Shown here: positions 35,992-42,924 of the stretch, piece after piece | Position numbering within the stretch: position 1 is the stretch's first letter | Layout: every line of letters starts with the position of its first letter | Source of the DNA: a bacterium | Lineage (GTDB): Bacteria; Planctomycetota; Planctomycetia; Planctomycetales; Planctomycetaceae | Assembly: GCA_016124895.1 (NCBI GenBank) | Contig: WGMU01000129.1 | Coordinates: 1-46,440, forward strand | Reading direction: 5' to 3' | Length of the DNA stretch: 46,440 bases | Position numbers and translations under genes: made by a program | The notes under the pieces: generated by a model | Seen by the model: the letters and a program-made list of their open reading frames with translations, nothing else | What the model was told of the DNA's origin: nothing | The model's database searches: none

Positions 35992-37050
35992 ATGGCGATT
36001 TCATTTGTCGGACTGCTGATTCTGATCGTGGTTGTCGGTGTCGGCGCTGCTTTCGTTCTGACGGTGACTCGGATGCTCACACAGCGGGATGTTGAAGAGC
36101 ATGTCGAGGTCGTCAGGCGTCCGCGGCGTGAGCCCGGTTTGGGGGCTCTTACCGTGTTCCTGTTTGCTGGTGCAGTTCTGCTGGGACTGTTTCTCCTGGG
36201 GAGCTGGGTCGTCGTTCGAACGGACCACGCGACCGAGTGGAGCCCGCCCCGGCCCGGCACGATGGGTAGCTGGTCCGTCGCTCGGGCGGACCACGCGACA
36301 GTGACTCGCGTTGCCAGCAGTGAGGGCGGCGTACCGTCTCCGGTCACCGTGGTGACTGCAGAGCGAGACCAAACTATCCCGCAGGTGCCTGAAAAACTGC
36401 CGCATGAGACCGTTCCCGAAACACGCGTCGTGGAAACGGAAGATGACTCGTCAGCAGCGGCAGCCGTCGCGGAGCGTGGAGCTTCGGAGAGCGACGCCCC
36501 TGCCAACGGTTCCGGTCTGCCCGCATGGACGCAGACGCCCGAGCAGACGCTCACAACAGGCCAGGTGCCGACGGTGCGGCGGGTCATTCAGAGCGGTCTG
36601 TACGCGTCTCAGGACGAAGCGGATCGCGTTGCGTATCAGAAACTGCAGAGTGAACTGCGGGCGAGGCTGGCGGGGAGTTATCCACAGCTTGCGAGCTGGA
36701 CGATCCCGCAACCAACTTTGCAGGCGTGCTGCGTCAAGCAGACGCACGTCGAAGTACGCGAGACTCAGTTCGGACAGTACAAAGAGCCGATGTACCAGGT
36801 CTGGCTCCAGTACGAGGACTCCCCGCGCGTGCGCGAGCCAATCGTCGCCGAGTGGGAACGATCAGCGGTCGACGGTCGGACGTTTCTGTTCGCCTCAGGA
36901 GCCGGTTTCATCGCTTTATTTCTGGGGACGGTTTCGGCTGGCGTACGGATGATGATCGCTCCGTCGGGTCGCAGAGGTCGCGCGGCACTCGCAACGCTGG
37001 CTCTGGGAGTTGGAACCGGCCTGGCGGCCTTTTCTCTGTTCGTTAGCTGA
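35992..37050 (+). CDS. Four-helix membrane protein of unknown function
   Basis: The 352-residue product has two N-terminal helices (FVGLLILIVVVGVGAAFVL; ALTVFLFAGAVLLGLFLLGSW). A long loop of about 220 residues follows, then two C-terminal helices (FLFASGAGFIALFLGTVSAG; ALATLALGVGTGLAAFSLFV). The loop has a duplicated SW-(V/S)-V-(V/A)-R-(T/A)-DHAT motif (nucleotide repeats at about 36201 and 36268) and a disordered Thr/Glu/Ser section. It also has a folded part with SGLYASQDEADRVAYQKLQSEL, which also occurs in other planctomycete membrane proteins as far as I can recall. It sits 61 bp after the kinase gene and before the sigma factor, so it could be a kinase substrate or an anti-sigma-like sensor (speculative). 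Confidence 0.8.
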   Translation: MAISFVGLLILIVVVGVGAAFVLTVTRMLTQRDVEEHVEVVRRPRREPGLGALTVFLFAGAVLLGLFLLGSWVVVRTDHATEWSPPRPGTMGSWSVARADHATVTRVASSEGGVPSPVTVVTAERDQTIPQVPEKLPHETVPETRVVETEDDSSAAAAVAERGASESDAPANGSGLPAWTQTPEQTLTTGQVPTVRRVIQSGLYASQDEADRVAYQKLQSELRARLAGSYPQLASWTIPQPTLQACCVKQTHVEVRETQFGQYKEPMYQVWLQYEDSPRVREPIVAEWERSAVDGRTFLFASGAGFIALFLGTVSAGVRMMIAPSGRRGRAALATLALGVGTGLAAFSLFVS

Positions 37051-37180
37051 GTGAATCTGTATCGCCGTTGAGAGTTCCTGCCCCGTTTGCCAACCGGACT
37101 TGAGTGCGCGTTGCCAACCTTGACGCTGCTTGTCAGAAATCGCGCATGTCTGCGGCTTGCGATCAAACCGGGAAGCAATC

Positions 37181-37822
37181 ATGTCCAGCCTGAACGACGC
37201 CGATCGACTGCTGCTTGCCCTGATTCGAGCCGGTGACGAGGGCGCGTGGCGGCAGTTTATCGCTCGCTTTGAAGGCCGGCTGCTGGCGTTCGTCAATGTC
37301 CGGCTCGCCAATCGCTCGCAAGCAGAAGACATTGTGCAGGATACGCTGATTGGCTTTCTGACCAGCCTGCCGAATTACGACGAAGTCACTCCGATTGACT
37401 CGTTTCTGTTCGCGATCGCCGCACACAAACTGACGGACGCACTGCGGCGAGCCGGCCGTCGGCCGGCCGTTGCACTGCCCGGAGTGTACTCGCAGTCCGG
37501 CGGAGGTAACGCCAGCCTCCCCGGTCCAGCCCGTCGCGCGTCGACACTGCTGCGCAGCCGCGAAGATCGACAAAGTGAGCAGAGCATCGTCCGCGACTGC
37601 CTGCAGACGCTGATCGATCAGTGGCTGCGAAGCGGCGAGCTGGAACGCCTGCAGTGCGCCGAACTTCTGTTCGTCCTCGGCTGGCCAAACAAGGACGTCG
37701 CGCATCGTCTGGCAATCTCCGAGAAAGCTGTCGCCAACCATAAGTTCTTCATCGTCTCGAAGCTGAAACAGGCGGCCGTGTCGGCTGGTTTGACAGTTGT
37801 CTCGCTGCCCGAACTCAGTTGA
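37181..37822 (+). CDS. ECF-type RNA polymerase sigma factor
   Basis: The 213-residue product starts at ATG 37181, with GGGAAG upstream. Region 2 is clear: WRQFIARFEGRLLAFVNVRL, then QAEDIVQDTLIGFLTSLPNY and DSFLFAIAAHKLTDALRRAGRR, including the -10 recognition helix. Region 4 is divergent: QCAELLFVLGWPNKDVAHRL and ISEKAVANHKFFIVSKLKQA form a helix-turn-helix. A long linker with Arg/Ser content separates the two. It would direct RNA polymerase to a regulon not visible here. It is the last gene of the FHA/kinase/membrane-protein run, 130 bp after the four-helix protein. Planctomycete ECF factors are often linked to Ser/Thr kinases, consistent with this setting. Confidence 0.9.
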   Translation: MSSLNDADRLLLALIRAGDEGAWRQFIARFEGRLLAFVNVRLANRSQAEDIVQDTLIGFLTSLPNYDEVTPIDSFLFAIAAHKLTDALRRAGRRPAVALPGVYSQSGGGNASLPGPARRASTLLRSREDRQSEQSIVRDCLQTLIDQWLRSGELERLQCAELLFVLGWPNKDVAHRLAISEKAVANHKFFIVSKLKQAAVSAGLTVVSLPELS

Positions 37823-37938
37823 CCCCCCCTCATTCCCGCGACGACCGGGTTGGGAAGGGGAAAAACATGGCAATGGTGCCTCCGTTTTCACCCGTTCGGA
37901 GTCAGCCGTGGCGTCTGGTCAGACTGAGTGACAGGTCG

Positions 37939-39573
37939 TCACTCTGCGCTATGCAGTACAGACGGGTCGACTCCGTGCTTCTGCATGATGCCTTCAATGG
38001 TCGGTCGGACACCGGGCAGATGCGTCACGATCTGTTTGAAGGCCGGGCGCGAGAAGCTCACGAGGTCCACGTCGGTCTGTGCGCGAATGGCTGCCGTTCG
38101 CGGACTGTCTTCCAGCAGGGCGATCTCACCAAAGACTTCGCCTTCACTGATGACCGCAACTGACTCACCGTCTTTGAGGATCTCTACGCTGCCGCGCACG
38201 ATGGAATACAGTTTGTCTCCGAAGTCGCCCTGATCGAAGATGAACTCGCCTGCGTGAAAGTGCTCCTGAGCAACGGCATCGTCCTGAAAAATGCGGACCT
38301 GAGTGATGTCGCGTGGCAGCAGAATGTCGAGCAGCCAGTCGACGCCGATGCGGATCTGGCGGTCGAAGCCGGGGAACTTTGAGAGGTAAATCGTCCGCCA
38401 GAACAGCCAGGCGATGATGCCCTTCATTTTAATGCCCAGCACCTCGGCCACTGCCGAACGGTGCCCCAGCGAGGCCAGTTTGCCGAGTCCAGTAAAGGCA
38501 AACGGCTTCAGCTTCTGACCGCGGATTGTCGCCAGAATATTGTGCGCGCAGGTCTTCGCCTGCCGCAGTGCATGTTGAGCCGTCGGTGGCGAGGTGATGC
38601 CATCTTTCTGTGGCACCGCGGCGCAGTCTCCCAGCGACCACACGCCCGGCCAGTCCGCCACGTCCAGATTGCCGGTCACCTTGATGCGCCCACGATCGAG
38701 TTCACACGGCAGAGAAGTGACCAGCGGATGCGGCGCCGAAGGCACTGTTGTCACGATCGTGCGTGCCGCGATCGTTTCGTCCAGTTTCGTGTCTTTGTCC
38801 ATGACGATGGCGCCGTCGGCCGAGACCGCTTTCAGCCGACAGTTCAGCCGGATTTCGACACCGCGATCTTCCAGGATGTGATGCGCATATGCGGCCAGGT
38901 CCTCGCCCAGTTCCGGCAGAATCCGTTCGGCACTCTGCAGCAGGACGCAGCGCACGTCTCGCTCGTCGATGTTCGGGTACGACTTCACGGCGTTACGCAT
39001 AAAGTCGTTGAGTTCCGCGATGCACTCGACGCCGGAGAAGCCACCGCCGCCAATCACAAACGTCAGCAGCTTGCGCCGTTCGGCCGGGTCGGTCTCGACG
39101 CTTGCTTCTTCCAGCGCGCCAACAGCTTCGTTCCGCAATCGCAGCGCGTCCCCCAGATACTTGAACGGGATCGCGTGCTCGCGCATCCCCGGCACCAGGT
39201 CGTAATTGAGCCGCGTGCCCAGGCCGATGACCAGATGGTCGAACTCCAGCGTGATCGGCTTCGGCCGGTATTCGGGAGCCAGCCGCACGGTCTTCTTCAA
39301 CAGATTGATCTCTTCAATCTGCCGCGTGTAGAGCGTCGCTCGTCTGGCCAGACGCCGGATCGGTGTGATGCAGTGCAGCGTTTCAATCGTCCCGGAGATG
39401 ACTTCCGGCAGCAGCGGCTGAAAGACGATGTAGTTCTCGTTGCTGACGATCGTGACTTCGATCTGCTCGCGTTCGGCGGGGGTCATCGCCTTTTCAAGAA
39501 ACATCGCCGTGTACACGCCAGCGAAGCCACCACCCAGAATCAAGATCCGCTGCTTCCTGTCACCCGTCGACAT
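37939..39573 (-). CDS. Type II NADH dehydrogenase-like flavoprotein fused to a cyclic-nucleotide-binding domain
   Basis: The 544-residue product starts at ATG 39573. Residues 8-405 are an FAD/NAD(P) pyridine nucleotide-disulfide-type oxidoreductase of the NDH-2 kind: ILILGGGFAGVYTAMFL, VIGLGTRLNYDLVPGM, FVIGGGGFSGVECIAEL, GVWSLGDCAAVPQKDG, and a membrane-associating tail KGIIAWLFWRTIYLSKFPGF. Residues about 415-544 are a Crp-like domain: FHAGEFIFDQGDFGDKLYSI, VRGSVEILKDG, and the cassette GEVFGEIALLEDSPRTA that holds the cNMP phosphate-binding Arg. Together this suggests an NADH:quinone oxidoreductase under cyclic-nucleotide control (inference). The domain pairing is uncommon. Confidence 0.93.
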   Translation of the reverse strand: MSTGDRKQRILILGGGFAGVYTAMFLEKAMTPAEREQIEVTIVSNENYIVFQPLLPEVISGTIETLHCITPIRRLARRATLYTRQIEEINLLKKTVRLAPEYRPKPITLEFDHLVIGLGTRLNYDLVPGMREHAIPFKYLGDALRLRNEAVGALEEASVETDPAERRKLLTFVIGGGGFSGVECIAELNDFMRNAVKSYPNIDERDVRCVLLQSAERILPELGEDLAAYAHHILEDRGVEIRLNCRLKAVSADGAIVMDKDTKLDETIAARTIVTTVPSAPHPLVTSLPCELDRGRIKVTGNLDVADWPGVWSLGDCAAVPQKDGITSPPTAQHALRQAKTCAHNILATIRGQKLKPFAFTGLGKLASLGHRSAVAEVLGIKMKGIIAWLFWRTIYLSKFPGFDRQIRIGVDWLLDILLPRDITQVRIFQDDAVAQEHFHAGEFIFDQGDFGDKLYSIVRGSVEILKDGESVAVISEGEVFGEIALLEDSPRTAAIRAQTDVDLVSFSRPAFKQIVTHLPGVRPTIEGIMQKHGVDPSVLHSAE

Positions 39574-39832
39574 CGAAACCCCCGTCAGAGTTGACTCGCA
39601 CGACTGAGACCTGCGGCGTGTCGGAACCAGCCATCGGTTCCCCGCAATCAAAAACGGACCGGAGAATACTGTCACCGGGCCAGCCAGCCAATCGGCCAGA
39701 GCAGGATCAACATATCCCGGACCGGATCAATCTCTGCGGACAGCAGTGACGTCCTCTGAAAACTCGCGTTCATCCCATTTCGACGTTCGATCACAATTTG
39801 CGGCAGACGGTCGACTCTGGATGGAAAGGCTC

Positions 39833-40960
39833 ATGAACGATTCACTGCTCCTGCGACGAATTCCCTGGACGGCCCTGCTCGCTGCGCTGCTGCTGTTTCT
39901 GCTTGGCCTGAGCGCGATTGCGCGGGGGGACGAGCTGTACAACCTTGGCGAGTACGCGCCACGGCAGCGAGTGTGGGCGGCGTTTGGTATCGGGGCGTTT
40001 CTTGCTGCGGCGTTGTGGCCGTATCAGCGACTGAAGTGGACGGCGTACGGGCTGTATTCCGTCACTCTGTTGCTGCTGGTCGTGGTTTTCTTCATGCCGG
40101 CAAAGAATTACTCGCACCGCTGGATCCCGCTGGGCTTCATGAACTTTCAGCCGTCCGAGCTGGCGAAGCTGGCATTCATCGCGGCGCTGGCCCGCTACCT
40201 GATGCACCGCGACAGTTTCCGGAGCTGGACGGGATTGATCCCGCCCTTCCTGATGGCTCTGGTGCCGGTCGCTCTGATTCTGAAAGAGCCGGACCTGGGG
40301 ACGTCGCTGGTCTTTTTTCCGGTGCTGTTCGCGATGCTGTTTGCCGCCGGGGCTCGTCCTCGGCACCTGGTCACGGTCGCTCTGCTGGGCGTGCTGAGTT
40401 CCCCGCTGTTGTGGCTGCAGATGAGTCCCGAGCAGAAGTCGCGCATCGTCTCAGTCTTTACACAGAAGGACGGCGGCGACGCGCCGGACGACGACGGCTA
40501 TCACCTGCATCAGGCAAAACGCGTGCTGGCACTCGGCGGTGTCTGGGGCCGCGAGTTTTCTGGAATGTCGATTCACAGCCGGCGCGCGTATCACCTGCCG
40601 GAATCGCGGACCGACTTCGTCTTCTGCCTCGTCGGTGAACGCTGGGGCCTGGTCGGCTGCTTCGCGGCCATCGTGCTGTATCTCTACCTGCTGGCGCGAG
40701 GGCTCCTCATTGCCGGCGCAACGCGCGAGCCCTTCGGAAGGCTGCTCTGCGTTGGTGTGATCGCGCTGCTCGGCTCGCAGGCGATTATCAATACGGCGAT
40801 GACTGTCGGACTGTTGCCGATCACCGGAATGACGCTGCCTCTGATGAGCTACGGAGGTTCGAGCCTCATCGCAACCTGCCTGGCTCTTGGACTGCTGATC
40901 AGCGTTGCTTTGCGGCCGACTTACAGCGTGACCGACGATCCGTTCCGATTTGATGACTGA
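39833..40960 (+). CDS. rodA: Rod-shape/division SEDS glycosyltransferase, RodA/FtsW family
   Basis: The 375-residue polytopic membrane protein has about ten helices and polymerises lipid II glycan strands. Family motifs are NYSHRWIPLGFMNFQPSELAK, KEPDLGTSLVFFP (with the essential Asp), RAYHLPESRTDFVFCLVGERWG, QAIINTAMTVGLLPITGMTLP and SYGGSSLIATCLALGLL. RodA rather than FtsW is favoured by the first and last motifs. The start is uncertain: ATG 39833 has GGAAAGG four bases upstream; ATG 39821 is also possible. It is followed by no other wall gene. It shows that this organism keeps a peptidoglycan elongation enzyme. Confidence 0.93.
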   Translation: MNDSLLLRRIPWTALLAALLLFLLGLSAIARGDELYNLGEYAPRQRVWAAFGIGAFLAAALWPYQRLKWTAYGLYSVTLLLLVVVFFMPAKNYSHRWIPLGFMNFQPSELAKLAFIAALARYLMHRDSFRSWTGLIPPFLMALVPVALILKEPDLGTSLVFFPVLFAMLFAAGARPRHLVTVALLGVLSSPLLWLQMSPEQKSRIVSVFTQKDGGDAPDDDGYHLHQAKRVLALGGVWGREFSGMSIHSRRAYHLPESRTDFVFCLVGERWGLVGCFAAIVLYLYLLARGLLIAGATREPFGRLLCVGVIALLGSQAIINTAMTVGLLPITGMTLPLMSYGGSSLIATCLALGLLISVALRPTYSVTDDPFRFDD

Positions 40961-41041
40961 TCAGCAAGTCCCGGATCTCAAATCCCGAATTTCAGATCAC
41001 GGATCCCGATTCGCAGATCTCTCAGTGGAGGTCTCAAACAT

Positions 41042-41073
41042 AAAAAACGCAGCCCCGTTTCCGAGGCTGCGTT
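41042..41073 (-). terminator. Rho-independent terminator for the first PQQ-propeller gene
   Basis: A 9-bp stem (AACGCAGCC 41046-41054, GGCTGCGTT 41065-41073) with a 10-base loop is followed on the minus strand by TTTTTTA (41041-41047). It lies about 30 bp after the stop at 41103 and also follows rodA, so it may act in both directions. Confidence 0.8.
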
Positions 41074-41102
41074 TGAGCGTGTCATACCGTCCGCTGCGTG
41101 GT

Positions 41103-42815
41103 CTATTCCTTGCTGGCGGAGATCGCGAACAGCGTCGACTTGTTGGCGATGTACAGCGTGTCGTTGGCCACGACCGGCGAGCTGTAGACCGCGTTGCCGA
41201 CATTGACTTCAGCGATTGGTTCCTCGTTGGGCATTGCGACTTCCGGATCGCTCGACAGCTTGAAGATGGCGATGTCGCCGTCTTCGTCACCGATGTAGAC
41301 CTTGCCGTCAACAATCAGCGGTGAGCCCCACGCGGCGGCAAACATGTCGTACTTCCAGTAAACGACCGGCGGATGCGTTCCGTCTTCGTTTGTTGTGCTC
41401 TCGTCGATCTTCTTTGCATCAAGACAGTGGAACAGACCACTGAAGTCCGAGATGAACAGCAGATCGTTCTTAATCGCAGCCGTTCCAATCGTCCGGTGCA
41501 TCGTCTCTTCAAACTCGATCTTGCCGTTCTTGTTGGAATCAACGGATGCGTAGTGCCAGATGACGGCCGAGTTTGGATTCGCTTCAATCTTCTCCCCGGC
41601 CTCGAGATCAACTGCCTGCAGGCGACGCGTTTCGAGCACCTTGCCGCCTGCATCCTTTGCCAGTGTCGAACTGACATCGCCGCGTTTTGTCGGATCGATA
41701 CACCAGACGTGCCCGGGGCCTTCGCCATGCTCCGGGTCCTGCCCGACTGAGACGTACACCAGGCCGTCGTAGATCACGGGCGTCGCGATGATGTTATTTC
41801 GCGTGCCGCGTCCACCGAGGATCCACTTCGAGTCTTTCGGGTTGCCGTCCAGCTTCCACAGCAGCTTTGAGTTACCATTGCCGTCGCCAGCCGGATCAAA
41901 GCTGTATACCCAGCCGTCACCGCCAGCAAAGATCACCTGCGTCTGGCCGTCGAAGACGCCGACCGTCGGCGAACTCCACTGTCCGTGCAGAATGTTTTTT
42001 CCCGGCGACTTGTCCGTCCACAGCAGCTCGCCCGTGTTCCGGTCCAGAGCGATAAAGCTGGGAGCGTTCGGAGCCGGCAGGTTGATGTGCGACTCATCAA
42101 GGCCGTTCGACGTATTGACCAGCAGCGTCTCGCCCAGCAGCGTCACCGAGCAACTGCACATGTTGTGCTGCGAGACGCCCAGTTTCGCCATCATGTCGAA
42201 GACCCACAACACGTCGGCTTCGTCCTTGTTCTCGTTGGGTTCGGCCGTGTACGAGCCGTCGTTCTCGCCGTCGTTGAAGCCTTCAGTGTCGAGACAGCGA
42301 ACTTCACCGCGACTCGTCACAAACCACAGCCGTTCGCCATCGACGATCGGCGAGCAGCAGATCCCCTGCAGCGGCCAGTCGTGAACGCGTCCAGTCGGCA
42401 GTTTCGGGCTGGAATGCTGCCACAGAAACTTTCCCGTCTTCTCATCGAAGCACAGCAGGCAGCCGAGGTCGACGTTGCTGGGATAGCGTTTCAGATGACC
42501 GGCTCCGTTGTTTGTGCCGACGTAAATCTTCCCGTTGGCGATCACCGGATTGCCGTAGCTCTGTGAGCCCAGCTTCGCCGTCCATTTGATATTTGTGCCA
42601 GCGTCAACGTCCCACTCAATGGGAATGTTCTGGCCTTCCGGCGTGTTGTTCTTACCGGACCAGCCACCCCACTGCGGCCAGTCTTTGCCACCAACCTTCA
42701 GTGTTGTGAGATCCTTGAGATACGCGGCGGTCGGATCGTAATCAGCGGCGAGGCCAGAACCGACCACAAGGCCAACCGTCGCCAGAACCGCAAACAGCGA
42801 ACGAACGCGTTTCAT
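41103..42815 (-). CDS. Secreted PQQ-type beta-propeller protein with an EF-hand-like loop
   Basis: The 570-residue product starts at ATG 42815, where GAGGTG lies upstream. A signal peptide (LFAVLATVGLVVGSGLAA) is followed by repeated propeller blades: NPVIANGKIYVGTN, CLLCFDEKTGKFLWQH, FIALDRNTGELLWTDK, TPVIYDGLVYVSVGQD and SPVVANDTLYIANK. About residue 425 the loop DSNKNGKIEFEE fits a calcium-binding EF-hand (D-x-N-x-N-G-x-I-x-x-x-E), inserted between blades. Family members bind quinone cofactors or protein ligands; no dehydrogenase active site was recognised, so the role is unknown. It is 109 bp downstream of a second propeller gene, probably an operon. Confidence 0.9.
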   Translation of the reverse strand: MKRVRSLFAVLATVGLVVGSGLAADYDPTAAYLKDLTTLKVGGKDWPQWGGWSGKNNTPEGQNIPIEWDVDAGTNIKWTAKLGSQSYGNPVIANGKIYVGTNNGAGHLKRYPSNVDLGCLLCFDEKTGKFLWQHSSPKLPTGRVHDWPLQGICCSPIVDGERLWFVTSRGEVRCLDTEGFNDGENDGSYTAEPNENKDEADVLWVFDMMAKLGVSQHNMCSCSVTLLGETLLVNTSNGLDESHINLPAPNAPSFIALDRNTGELLWTDKSPGKNILHGQWSSPTVGVFDGQTQVIFAGGDGWVYSFDPAGDGNGNSKLLWKLDGNPKDSKWILGGRGTRNNIIATPVIYDGLVYVSVGQDPEHGEGPGHVWCIDPTKRGDVSSTLAKDAGGKVLETRRLQAVDLEAGEKIEANPNSAVIWHYASVDSNKNGKIEFEETMHRTIGTAAIKNDLLFISDFSGLFHCLDAKKIDESTTNEDGTHPPVVYWKYDMFAAAWGSPLIVDGKVYIGDEDGDIAIFKLSSDPEVAMPNEEPIAEVNVGNAVYSSPVVANDTLYIANKSTLFAISASKE

Positions 42816-42924
42816 GTGACACCTCAAAATGAGAGTTTCCGCAGCACAGGCTGCGTCAGATTTCAGAGATTTTCAACTGGCACACCGACGACGGGCGTGC
42901 CGACATCGCCGACCACCATCTGGC

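Noticed and set aside
38461-39594. A 377-codon plus-strand frame opposite the NDH-2 fusion
   Set aside because: Shadow of a gene with clear FAD- and cNMP-binding motifs on the minus strand.
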